A program made the position numbers and the translations under genes. Below, piece by piece: positions 31,845 through 41,805 of a stretch of 64,000 nt of DNA. The DNA is from Gracilariopsis chorda. Taxonomy: Eukaryota > Rhodophyta > Florideophyceae > Gracilariales > Gracilariaceae. The stretch covers positions 62,001-126,000 of the forward strand of contig NBIV01000051.1 of NCBI GenBank assembly GCA_003194525.1, given 5' to 3'. The notes under the pieces were generated by a model. The model did no database searches. It worked only from the letters and a program-made list of their open reading frames with translations, and was not told the origin of the DNA. Every line of letters begins with the position of its first letter. Positions within the stretch are counted from its first letter, which is position 1.

Positions 31845-33407
31845 TCAAGGGAAGAATTCTCTGTGAACGGCCTGAACAGCAGCACTGGCATCCGCGGCTT
31901 CAATTGTGACGGATATATTGAACTTGCTTGCACCCTGAGATATCATTAAGACAGAAACCCCAGCCCGGTCCAGGGCACAAACAGCACGTCCGACGACGTT
32001 GGTGCTCCTTGAGGAATCGGATACGAGGGATATAATTGCCTTGTTTCTTTCGGATAGAGTGACAAATGCGTACTCACTGAGATCCTCTTTCAGTTTCAAC
32101 AACGTTTCTGACTCGCAAATTGTATTGTCAAGCGTCATGGAAATGGACACCTCTGAAGTTGCGATCATGTCGACAGACACTCCGTGAAAGGCAAAACATT
32201 TGAAGACCTCTGAGAGAAATCCTGATGCACCTAGCATCCTTGTACTGACAATATCAACAATCTGAACATTCCTCTTCAAGCTAATAGCGGTGACCGGATT
32301 CGAAGAATCAAGATCTCGACGGCGGACGATAACCGTCCCAGGGTGATCGGGATTGTAGCTGTTTTTGACCCGTACGGGTACATTGTACTTCATCGCGGGT
32401 TGCATGGCGATGGGATGCAAGACCTTTGCGCCGAAGAAAGCCATTTCAGCCGCTTCTTCAAATGAAATGGACGGAATAGGAACCGCTTCAGAAACAATTC
32501 GAGGATCTGTGGACAGGATACCATCCACATCTTTCCATACTTGGACCTCGGACGTATTGAGTGAAGCGCCAATGGTAGAGGCAGTAAGATCACTGCCACC
32601 TCGGCCTAGTGTGGTAATGTTTCCTTGCTCGTCTTTCGCAATGAAGCCGGTGACAACGGCGAGGTGATCATCTTCGATATATTTATCAAAGAACTTCTTC
32701 ACATTTGTATATGTTTCATCCAGCAGTTCTGCCCGTGTGAAGTTGGAGTCGGTAACAAAGCCGGCGTTATAAGCATCGACATGCTCCGCTGGAACACCTT
32801 CATTCTGACGGAGATGGGCAGCAAAGATCCGTACACTCAGTCGTTCTCCAAAGCTTACGAGATAATCCTTGGTTCGAGGGCTGAGTTCCTTGATGAATTT
32901 AATGCCTACAAGAAGTTCATCCAAGTTGTGCAACAAGGGGTCGACAAGATCTTGCTTGTTGAGTGAAAGCGTATCACAAGCCTCGTAGGCGCGCAGGCGA
33001 ATGGATGATGTGTCCACCACTCCGTCTTTAAGAGCTCTATCACCTGCGGAGAGAAGTTCGTTCGTAGTGGGTCCCATAGCAGATAGTACAACAATGGGCA
33101 TCTTTTCAGAACGCTCGACCTGTCCGAACACAAGTTTTGTAACCTCTTTGAGACGCTCTGCATTGGCGAGACTTGAACCGCCAAACTTGCATACCACGCG
33201 ATCAAGTTTCGCCGGCGCCTCGAGAGGGGCTACTGCGATCGGGGGAGTAGAAGTAGATGTTGCAACAGGCACCTTTGGTACCCGTCGCGAGGGGCGAGCA
33301 GCAATGGGTCGCTCGCAATGACGCGAGAAAAGTGGGTTAACTCGGGTCGCATTGTGGTTGTTAAGCGGAACAGGCGTAGCAAACGCGGAATGCATTTCAA
33401 AACACAT
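31845..33407 (-). CDS. Aspartate kinase, plastid monofunctional type
   Basis: 520 residues. The first about 65 form a transit-like leader (Arg/Pro/Ser-rich; a second Met at 5 is an equal start). The kinase domain has VVCKFGGSSLAN (71-82), VLSAMGPTTNELL, SFGERLSVRI, TTLGRGGSDLTAS and KDVDGILSTDPR. Two C-terminal ACT regulatory domains follow (VDIVSTRMLGASGFLSEVFKCF, and IISLVSDSS...VGRAVCALDRAGVSVLMISQGAS). It ends after the ACT pair, with no homoserine dehydrogenase fused, so it is the monofunctional form. It phosphorylates aspartate, the first step to lysine, threonine and methionine. Feedback inhibition through ACT is expected. It is convergent with PEX5, 291 bp apart. Confidence 0.94.
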   Translation of the reverse strand: MCFEMHSAFATPVPLNNHNATRVNPLFSRHCERPIAARPSRRVPKVPVATSTSTPPIAVAPLEAPAKLDRVVCKFGGSSLANAERLKEVTKLVFGQVERSEKMPIVVLSAMGPTTNELLSAGDRALKDGVVDTSSIRLRAYEACDTLSLNKQDLVDPLLHNLDELLVGIKFIKELSPRTKDYLVSFGERLSVRIFAAHLRQNEGVPAEHVDAYNAGFVTDSNFTRAELLDETYTNVKKFFDKYIEDDHLAVVTGFIAKDEQGNITTLGRGGSDLTASTIGASLNTSEVQVWKDVDGILSTDPRIVSEAVPIPSISFEEAAEMAFFGAKVLHPIAMQPAMKYNVPVRVKNSYNPDHPGTVIVRRRDLDSSNPVTAISLKRNVQIVDIVSTRMLGASGFLSEVFKCFAFHGVSVDMIATSEVSISMTLDNTICESETLLKLKEDLSEYAFVTLSERNKAIISLVSDSSRSTNVVGRAVCALDRAGVSVLMISQGASKFNISVTIEAADASAAVQAVHREFFP

Positions 33408-33606
33408 ACAAAAGATACGGCAAGGAAAGAAAGAGGTAGGTCAACGGAGATCGAGATGGTTGCGATGGAAACAGAGGAGACTGAATGCAGCAGCAGCGAT
33501 GATTTGAAGGTTTCCTATACAATACACAGCGATAATGGACGGTGGCTCCGACGGGTGCTCGTCTTTGTATGCTGCTTGGAAGCACGTGCAAAAGTTGAGA
33601 TCGGAT

Positions 33607-33885
33607 TTATGACGTGGCCCAACTCAAACTAGAAATCATTTTTGCAAAGCGTGCGTTGGCCAGCGCATTCCGGCGCAGCCTTGTGAGTGGATGTCTAATG
33701 GACCGAACCCCGCAGCTGCTGTGGCGATAGAGCATCGATACTGAACATGTGAACGAAGGGCACTCAGTGCCGCAACCTTTGGCCAAACCGATCTTCAATG
33801 TTCCCGGTCCATTAATCATACAGAGATCCAGGGCGTGGCATATCATAAATACTGCTAGTCCCAAGGATGTCTGTGCTATGCGCAT
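33607..33885 (-). CDS. Possible small secreted Cys-containing protein
   Basis: 92 residues from an ATG. The N-terminus MRIAQTSLGLAVFMICHA is a good signal peptide, followed by a mature part with five to six Cys (LDLC, KGCGTEC, SFTC, SSCG) and a basic C-terminus. I recognise no family. It overlaps by a few bases the end of another minus-strand frame (34220-33876). It may be a chance frame; only the signal peptide and Cys content speak for it. Confidence 0.3.
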   Translation of the reverse strand: MRIAQTSLGLAVFMICHALDLCMINGPGTLKIGLAKGCGTECPSFTCSVSMLYRHSSCGVRSIRHPLTRLRRNALANARFAKMISSLSWATS

Positions 33886-36800
33886 AAGTTAGACACAGTT
33901 TGCATCGCTTTCACGGGGATGGTCCGTCTACTCCGGGGTCTACCAATCAAAACTGGGTGGAGATATAGTCTCGCCCGAAGGCCAGCAACCTCAATACTCA
34001 TGAGTTCGTGTTTATATTTCCGGTGCGTGGCACCACCGCGCCAGCCGTGGTGACCCAAATGTCCAAAACAATGATGACATACATCAGAAGGCAGCCAAGT
34101 GGTTGGACAAGTATGCCAACTAATCTTCAGTACGAACAGACCTGCATTTTGAGTTATTATTGCTCTTCCGGAGGTCCATGAAGCCGAAACACATAAAGCA
34201 AAAGGCAACCATGCATCCATGTAAGTTGTATCTTTCGGTATATCCAGGATTGGAGGGCAATAGCATCGAGAGATTCTTGTAGCTAAAACGGTATTCTCTC
34301 TCTTATGACACTCTCGCCGGTGCTCAACATGTCTGTGGCATCCTTGTCAGGATGCACAATGCAACATAGGACTTGGCACTTGGATGTTCTCATGTTGTTG
34401 GTAGTGGTGGTGATGGGCGGACGAATTCGAATTCCGTTTTCGACGTATTAACTTCTTTAAAAGCTAGTCTCTGTCGCGAAGGCCAAGTTCTCGCGGCAGA
34501 TCCGATTGCAGATCCATTTCGCTTCCTCCTGATTCGCATCCGAAGGAAGGTAGGCACACCATAGAGCGCGGATTAATGACCTATGCACAACGCGGGGCCC
34601 ACTGGCGGTTCCCGCGTGACCCCTCGACGCAGTACTAAATCAGCAAAATGCTTGGCACTGCAGCTCCAGGGGTGAGTTACGACAGCTTCAACCTCAACCC
34701 ACTTCCCTTGGACGAGTTCACCAATATCTCGGGTCGGCTGTCCTCATAATTTAGAAAAACTGCTTGAAGTGATCAAAGACGTTTCTGACCTTGGGGCCAG
34801 CAAGCTTCTTCCACAAAGACCGCTCTGCCATGACATGCAGAGACGGGGTTGTGCGCAAAGAGGATACTGAAATTCAGACAGGCAGGTCCTTCTCAATGGG
34901 CCTAGAATCGCGAATCACTTTCGTCGCGGAGGAACCCGTTCTTTGGGGTGAAGTTTCATCGTTACACAGTTGCCGACATTGTAAGAGTTCTTGGCCTTCC
35001 TGAAGAGGATAGTTTTTACTGAAAGCTCTCCTTCAGCTTAGTAATAGAAAGCTGTTGACCACAATAAAGAAGAAGAAGAAGAAGAAGACATTGTAAGAGC
35101 GTGGGTGTTGGAGTCGCTGTCTCGTTTGAGGAGAGAGATGCTCTTGCGAACCCATGCTGAAGAAGCACAAGAAGAGGAAAGCATTTATTCAGTTCCTTGG
35201 ACGGAGTACCTCCAATGACTTTCACATTTTGCTCCTCATTCGATGCATAAACTTAGCCGGCGAGCACAAGTCTCTTAAAACAGTGGCCAGATTTTGTACG
35301 AACAATCACGTAAGCACGGAAAGCAGAAGTCTTGAGCAGTTTGCTGTTTTTAGCTACGTTCGTCGAGGAGAAATGCGTTTTTCTTGTGATTGGTCTACAG
35401 TACAAAGGAAAAGACGTGGGACACTACGCGCTTCGTTGTCAACTGATAAACAAAGCTCGATACCAAGAGCTGCCAAGTTCGAGAGAAAGAAGAGCGATGT
35501 CTGTCGGCGGTACTATTAGACAGCGGGGACTGAAATTCCTGGCTTCCCGCGAAGAGAAAACTTTCTCTCAGGTAGATGCTTCTGCCGCAATGAAGCATCA
35601 AGAAGAGTGCACATAGTACAACACAATACTAAGGTGTTTGCGGTTCACGTTCTAGGCTTCTAAACTGTAACTTGGTACGACACGCCAACTTTGGCCCCAA
35701 ATGTAGGACCGTGAAGCTTCATCAATTCAAAAAAGACGACCAGCTGAAAGGTACGACCCGGGAGGTCGTTAAACTCGCCCAAGCAACCGGTCAGCTTGCC
35801 AGTTGCCCTCGCGGACCTGGGTGAATAGTCTTGAAAAGTCACCCGCGTAACTGCACGTACGCAGTCGGTCACGGGCCCGCTACCGGAAGAAGATCCAGCC
35901 GCTGTTTCCCTGAATTTTTCCCTCGAAGGAAGAGCTCCAAAGGAGCCTCTGGACCGGGGTTTTTTCCAGGGTTTTCTCGGAGGATCTACACTTGGATCAG
36001 ACGCCGCAGCAGGTTACGCGCCGGTTCTTACCCCCGATCTTGCCGCTGAAATGAGGATTGGGCGGAAAGGATGTCGTCAATGGTTTCTTGGCGGCCAACG
36101 TGGTACATGCGAATCGCCTTGTCGTGGTGTGCCCCTTACCCGAGGACCTCTAGAGGTTGAATGAAATGGTGGAATGAAGAAGGCAACAGTCCTCGGAAAC
36201 GAAACGATTCTGCGGTTGAACACGCCTAGACACCTAATGCATTCTTAGTATAGTAGTAACCCAGTGTGTGTAGCACGACTCCGGGTTGTAGCTAATAGCT
36301 ATCGTACGAAGAACGCGTTATAGGTTGTAGGGGTCCTTAGCAAACCCCCGGGCTAACATAGAATTGATGTTACTCGTTCGTAAACAGAGAGAGAGAGCTG
36401 AAAGGTAAAGCATGATAAAAATGCATCCGTATGACCGCTTGACCGTGCATACGCATCGTTACCCTTCGTTAATGTGACCAGTCCCAGGTCAAGTATCGAA
36501 AATCGAAAGCCCCTCACGCCCTTTCGATGGTCTTACCGACTCAGATCATGCTTACGAAACCACGCTTTCGGAATTAGTGGCCTGCGCCCGTAAACATTCA
36601 TTCTTACGAACCATCGAGAGCATATTTTAAGTTGATGAGCAGCAATGCCACCTCCATTCATCGAATAACTAACGTTAGCCCTGTTAACGGAAGCAGCGAA
36701 TGTTCATCCGCTGGAGGTACAGGCAGGCGGTTTCGCCATTACAAGCGTTACAACACATGATGATCTACTGCAAGCCACTGGCCCGCCATTTATAGCACTC

Positions 36801-37084
36801 CGTGAAGGTTGTTCTCCTGAAGCTGAGCATGTGTGTCCGCACACATCTGTCTCGTGAAACGGTGTCCATGCGCCGAGCAAAACATATTGGCCTGGCTGAG
36901 GGGATTGCAATTCCATACAGAGCGTGTAACCGTCCAACTCCTCAACGTACTCTACGCCCAAAGAGAATCCCGCACTCCTTTGCAAAACAATGCAGGTATC
37001 CTTGGAAGTCGGTTTGCAAGTGCTCCGGAGATATAGAGGAAGAGGGGGTCGCTTCTAATGCGCGTGCGCGTATGCGCGCTCGAG
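33886..37084. other. 3.2-kb region without an assignable gene
   Basis: Short frames only (33876-34220 minus, 34791-35003 plus, 35154-35519 plus); none shows a domain I know. There is a trinucleotide (AAG) microsatellite at about 35067-35088. 35820-36650 is repeat-like non-coding sequence with several short inverted pieces but no LTR ends that I could pair. Confidence 0.4.
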
Positions 37085-38995
37085 ATGAAATCACATGTTG
37101 TGGTGAACTTGCTGTTCACGACGATATGTACGTTTTTGGTGGCGAGGATTAACGCGAGTCGCTCCAACAGTCATGCGCCATTTCGAATTGGTACGCCCCA
37201 AAGAATTATGTTCAATGTGATTCCCTCGTGCGTCGAGTCCGGTATAAATGTGGTTGAACCTGTTGTACAGCTTGAGTGCCCATGTTTCGTAAGTTTTGGT
37301 CTATCATCGGAAAAGCTATCAAACACGGCTGTGGATTTCCTCGTGATGAGAACGAAGGAGTATGACAAGTGGCGATCTTCAACACAGGAAGGAGAGCCTG
37401 CGCATTTGGAGGCGTTTTCGGCTGTTGGAAAGCGGGCAAAGGATTATAACATGGCTTATGATACTTTTTCGTTTCAGTCGGGAAACATGGAGCTTTATCA
37501 AAACGAAAGCTTCGTATTGGCGATTCGAACGAGGAGGACGGACGATATGGATTGCGAGTTGAAGATCATGCATATCTTTCAGAGTATACCACGAGCATGT
37601 CCGGAACGACTGCGTTTGAAAGTGAGAAAAGACAGCAAACACGAGATGGTGCCCGTGAATGCAACAAAAAGCACAGCAAGAGGTACTCTGAAAGGTGGCG
37701 AGGAGGAAGGTGGTGTGAGAGACTATCGGGTTCGGATAGGAAGACAAGCACGGGGTGTAGGTGTAGGTATGGGCAGCTCATTGCACAAATATAATAGTGA
37801 GCGAGAAAAGCAAGCATTGCAAAGGGGTATAGACGAAGAGGTGCGACAAGATGCAAAGCAAGCAGATGTCAGAGATGCGTCTCAATATACAAAGACGGAC
37901 AAGTACACATCGACCAACAATGTGGTGGCTGGCACGCCCGTGAGTGATCGGCTAATCCGTTCGTACATGGTTGCCATAAGCTCTTCATCAGGGTCATGTT
38001 CAGGCACGGTGATAGGGTCAAGATGGATCCTGACAGCGGCACATTGCCGAGTTCGGGTAGGAGCGCATGCTCTTATCGGGGGTACAACGAATCTGAACGG
38101 GGTTACGTACACGGTTCGCCGATTCATTGCACACCCACAGTACAAGGTATCTCTGGACGGAAACGTTGAAGCGCATGACATTGCACTAGTGGAAACGGAC
38201 AGGCTACGACATGGAGGTGCAGTGAAAGTGAGTATGAATGAAGAAGGACCAGATGAAGGACGATTTGTGAGGGCTAGTGGGTTCGGTCAGATTGCAGAGG
38301 ATTGGATATCTGGATCGGAACGACCATTACTTCAAGTGGACATTCCCATGGTGTCTTTCAAAAGTTGCGTACGTGCGTTCGCAAGATATGGAGCTGGCGA
38401 TTTTGCAAGGGCGCTTCGTGGAAGGAGTCATATTTGCGCTGGATATGATGATGATGATTGTAGTGGGGACACTTGTTATGGTGATTCTGGAGGTCCGATT
38501 GTGGTGCGGTCTGGGAGCGAATATGTACAGGTTGGAATTGTTAGTGGTGGTATTGGATGTGCTCGAAAGGGATTGCCGGGCGTCTATACGCGGGTTGGAC
38601 AGTACTGGGAGTGGGTGCGTAATGTGACTGGTGGAGATGTTGAAGGGCTTTTTGTGGAAGGGAATGATGACGGGAAGGATGTGGACGTGGAAAAGGTTAT
38701 CGAGGAGGTTTGGCATGACAATGGAAATGAACTGATAGTTGTTGGAGTTGTTGCGGGCAGTATTGGTGTGGGAGTTGTTGTGCTGGCGGTGGTGGGAGTG
38801 ATGGTGCGAATTTGTTTGGTTGGCGGGTTCGGGGGGAAACGAGAGTCGAGGAAAGAGGAGAAGCAAAACAGTAGCGCGAGTTTGGATGAGTTGTTGAGAT
38901 TTGAGAAGGGCGTTGTTGTGGACGATGCGGCAACAACAGAGAGGGAGGCGGAAGACGCCGAGCAATACGTAAGGGCAACGTATACGGTGACGTGA
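37085..38995 (+). CDS. Membrane-anchored trypsin-like serine protease 1
   Basis: 636 residues from the ATG at 37085 (the frame is open to 37058, but this Met begins the signal peptide MKSHVVVNLLFTTICTFLVA). A prodomain of about 270 residues, unlike anything I know, is followed by an S1 domain: WILTAAHC (His320), AHDIALVE (Asp365), CYGDSGGP (Ser468). The residue six before the Ser is Asp (DTCYGDSGG), predicting trypsin specificity for Lys/Arg. There is no classical IVGG; the domain begins near a VAGTPVSDRLIRSYMV stretch. A C-terminal transmembrane helix (about 548-575, IVVGVVAGSIGVGVVVLAVVGV) and a charged tail make it a type I membrane protein. Paralogue of the next gene, in tandem. Confidence 0.88.
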   Translation: MKSHVVVNLLFTTICTFLVARINASRSNSHAPFRIGTPQRIMFNVIPSCVESGINVVEPVVQLECPCFVSFGLSSEKLSNTAVDFLVMRTKEYDKWRSSTQEGEPAHLEAFSAVGKRAKDYNMAYDTFSFQSGNMELYQNESFVLAIRTRRTDDMDCELKIMHIFQSIPRACPERLRLKVRKDSKHEMVPVNATKSTARGTLKGGEEEGGVRDYRVRIGRQARGVGVGMGSSLHKYNSEREKQALQRGIDEEVRQDAKQADVRDASQYTKTDKYTSTNNVVAGTPVSDRLIRSYMVAISSSSGSCSGTVIGSRWILTAAHCRVRVGAHALIGGTTNLNGVTYTVRRFIAHPQYKVSLDGNVEAHDIALVETDRLRHGGAVKVSMNEEGPDEGRFVRASGFGQIAEDWISGSERPLLQVDIPMVSFKSCVRAFARYGAGDFARALRGRSHICAGYDDDDCSGDTCYGDSGGPIVVRSGSEYVQVGIVSGGIGCARKGLPGVYTRVGQYWEWVRNVTGGDVEGLFVEGNDDGKDVDVEKVIEEVWHDNGNELIVVGVVAGSIGVGVVVLAVVGVMVRICLVGGFGGKRESRKEEKQNSSASLDELLRFEKGVVVDDAATTEREAEDAEQYVRATYTVT

Positions 38996-39675
38996 TGGGC
39001 TGTGGTTGTATCTACCAAGGGTAACCCTTAGCTCTAGCAGTCCTACCTTTGGTAGCGTTTTGCCCAATAGTGCCAAAGTGGTGAGGCAGCACATGCGGGA
39101 TGACATCTATGCTGGTTGACAAGCCCTTATACTTCACGCTGCGTGGCGCTGACGGGCGTGAAGCTGAGGGGTTGACCCATTAACGCTTACATAGCTACAT
39201 ACTAACGAGTATAGCTGGAAGCGTAAGTCATGTGCAGCGAAGGTGAACCACGCGCCGTTGCAGTCGGCCACTTTGCGCGCGGCCGCTTACATTGCAGCTC
39301 ATCTGCCTGAGACAAGTGTGCAAAAAGCCATCGTAGAAAATGAACAAAGTTACACCCACGTGTTCCAGGTGAGGGTTTCGTCTTTGGTATGATACCCAAC
39401 GGCACCTTCGAACAATGTGTATGCTACCCTACGTGTGCTCTGTACACAAGCCTCCTCTTTTACCGCCTCCACGCAGTGTGCCCTCAAAAGCCGAAAACCG
39501 GCAACCGACAACAAACCGTCAAAGCCGCCCCCAACTGCCCCTTCTAACAAACCCCTAAGCCCGCAATAACGCGTGGCGACTGCTTCTTCCCCACACCTTC
39601 TCCTCTCCCAGCCCCCTTCCCCCGCCCCTTCTTCCCCCGCCCCTTCTTCCCCAGCCCCTTTTTCCCCCTTCTTCC
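38996..39675. other. Intergenic stretch between the two protease genes
   Basis: No gene seen. The last 120 bp before the second start is C/T-rich (CCCCTTCTTCCCC repeats), probably promoter or leader. Confidence 0.5.
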
Positions 39676-41400
39676 ATGCCGTCTCTTTCGTCAAGGCGCG
39701 CCTTCAGCCTCGCGCTCTTCGCAGCATTCGCAACCGCCGTAACTGCTCTCCAACCGCTTCCCCTTCGTCCCCACTACGCTCTACGCTCCACGCTATCCCC
39801 CTCGCGTCTCGACTCTTGCCTACCGGCAGGTCGTGCCGTACTAGGCGTCTCACCACTACACAACTGCCCTTGTCATGCCCGTTTTTCGTTATCCTTACCG
39901 TCTCATCTCGCGCAACATTCTCACTCTCTTGACTTTCTAATCGTCAGCGAAAACCACCTCAACCAACTCACTTCATCCTCATCACCCGAAACACTCCCCT
40001 TCGTCAACCATCTCTCCGTACTAAACGTATCCGCCTCTCTCACAGCGCGACAAGCACACTATTCCACACGCACCTTCTCGCTGCCAAAAGGTCGTTTCGC
40101 GCTTGTCGTGCGTTCCAATTTTGCACGTCCCACATGCCTGGCAAACGTCACAATAGCGCTTGAACGCCAACTCAGGCGATGCCCGCTCGTCCTACCCACC
40201 AACAGTGATCGTCCGTCTCGTCGAATCGTCGGCGGATCCATTCCCGGCGACGACACACGCACGCACATGGCCGCTCTCATCGACCGCAATGCATTCATAT
40301 GCTCCGGCTCGCTCATATCTCCCACATGGGTCATAACCGCTGCGCACTGTGACATTCGAACGTCCATGCTCGTTTCCATAGGCGGTTCAAGCGTATCAAA
40401 CGGGGTGCTTCATAGAATTCGCGCCGTTTATATTCACCCGTCGTACAACACTTTCAACTCGGCAGACACGCCTAATGACATTGCGTTGGTGCAACTGAGC
40501 TCGCCAGCACCCGCTTCTTCTCGTTTCGTGCACGTGAATATGAACAGCTCTTTCCCTCCGCCGGGCGCTTATGCTCGGGTTTCGGGCTATGGGCAGACCA
40601 TTCAGAAGCAGTTTTCGGGCGGGCCCATGTTACGTTTGGTGGATGTACCAGTTGTAGCCATGACTAAATGCAAACGCGACTATAGCCGGGCGGATATTCT
40701 TCTCGCGAGCCGTCTGCGCGAGGACGTGCAACTGTGCGCTGGTTTGGACGCCGGTGGGTGTGACGCTTGTCAAGGTGACAGTGGTGGTCCGCTAACGACG
40801 TTTGATGAAAACGGAAATGTTGTGCAGGTTGGAGTGGTTTCGTTTGGGATCGGATGCGCAAAGGCTGGCTTTCCGGGTGTGTATACGCGGCTGTCTTCGT
40901 TCGAAGCGTGGATGGCGTCCGTTGGGGCGGAGTACACGCGGTCGGGTGGCGGGGTAGCACTGTTTTCGGCGGGAAGCGTGGCGGCGGCCGGACAGGGCAG
41001 CTCGGGATTCACGATTGGGTCGTTGACACAGACGCAAAGCATCATGGTTGTGGCTGGGGTGGGCGTTGCAGCGCTTGCTGTTGTGATTGCGATTGTGAGC
41101 ATGGCTTGGTGGGGGGCGAGGCGAAGAGGTTGTAGCCCTTCCGTACCGCCTGCTGTTCCGGCGAATACGGCGCGCACTTACTCGTCGCTGGCGGATGGAG
41201 GTGCGGCTTCACGGACTTGGGTTGGGCGTGGTGCGGCGGGTGGCACCACTACGTCTGTGCTGTATGGTGCAAGTGCGGCTAAGGGGGGCGGCGCAAGCGC
41301 CACTCCAAGTGGGCGCACTGTTGGGATGAGTGGAGCGGCACAAGCGGGCGACAGTGAGCAAGCGGTAAGCGCGAACAATGGCGAGGTCTCCAACGGGTAG
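39676..41400 (+). CDS. Membrane-anchored trypsin-like serine protease 2
   Basis: 574 residues, single exon. Signal peptide RRAFSLALFAAFATAVTA, prodomain to about 182, then the canonical activation site R-IVGG (183-187). The triad is ITAAHC (His224), PNDIALVQL (Asp268), CQGDSGGP (Ser369). Asp occupies the S1-pocket position (GCDACQGDSGG), so trypsin-like cleavage after Lys/Arg is expected. The end of the domain has VGVVSFGIGCAKAGFPGVYTRLS. A transmembrane helix at about 455-480 (IMVVAGVGVAALAVVIAIVSMAWW) is followed by a Gly/Ala/Ser-rich cytoplasmic tail. Same architecture as the upstream gene, so they likely arose by tandem duplication and have since diverged strongly outside the S1 domain. 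Confidence 0.92.
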   Translation: MPSLSSRRAFSLALFAAFATAVTALQPLPLRPHYALRSTLSPSRLDSCLPAGRAVLGVSPLHNCPCHARFSLSLPSHLAQHSHSLDFLIVSENHLNQLTSSSSPETLPFVNHLSVLNVSASLTARQAHYSTRTFSLPKGRFALVVRSNFARPTCLANVTIALERQLRRCPLVLPTNSDRPSRRIVGGSIPGDDTRTHMAALIDRNAFICSGSLISPTWVITAAHCDIRTSMLVSIGGSSVSNGVLHRIRAVYIHPSYNTFNSADTPNDIALVQLSSPAPASSRFVHVNMNSSFPPPGAYARVSGYGQTIQKQFSGGPMLRLVDVPVVAMTKCKRDYSRADILLASRLREDVQLCAGLDAGGCDACQGDSGGPLTTFDENGNVVQVGVVSFGIGCAKAGFPGVYTRLSSFEAWMASVGAEYTRSGGGVALFSAGSVAAAGQGSSGFTIGSLTQTQSIMVVAGVGVAALAVVIAIVSMAWWGARRRGCSPSVPPAVPANTARTYSSLADGGAASRTWVGRGAAGGTTTSVLYGASAAKGGGASATPSGRTVGMSGAAQAGDSEQAVSANNGEVSNG

Positions 41401-41805
41401 ACACGTAGCTGCTTGTTGCTTCTTTTTCGAGGGTGCGCGTTGTAGATGGCGAGGCGGAACGGCACGAGGAAGGGCGCTGTGTAGTAGTTTGCGCAACAAG
41501 TTGGGCGCCGGGAAGGGGGCGAAGGAGCGCGACGTGCTCAAACACGAAGAGCAGTTCGGCTTGTTAGTTGCTTGCGCTGTGCGTAGCAGAGGCGCCTCGG
41601 CGCAGCGCGTGCGAAGGTAAAGAGCGCGGCGTCGCGGAGAGCTCGCCAAGCGCTCATTGGCCGTTTCCACAAAGCGGAGCGCCGTGCAGCGCCACGCGCA
41701 GCGAGCGGCGCGATTGTGCCGCCAGCGCGCCGCTTGTCGTTTAAAGGCGCGCGCCGTCACGGCGTGAGCGCGACGTTCTGCCGAGCCGCTCACCAGCCGC
41801 TCACA
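41401..41805 (+). promoter_or_regulatory. GC-rich promoter region of the GT14 gene
   Basis: 405 bp, GC-rich, with a CCAAT-type box GCTCATTGGCCG near 41652, the same motif as upstream of the zinc-finger gene (about 20058) and in the HSF/Der promoter. No TATA box is obvious. Confidence 0.45.

Noticed and set aside
37058-37084. Nine extra residues at the start of protease 1
   Set aside because: The next Met begins a classical signal peptide, so it is the better start.
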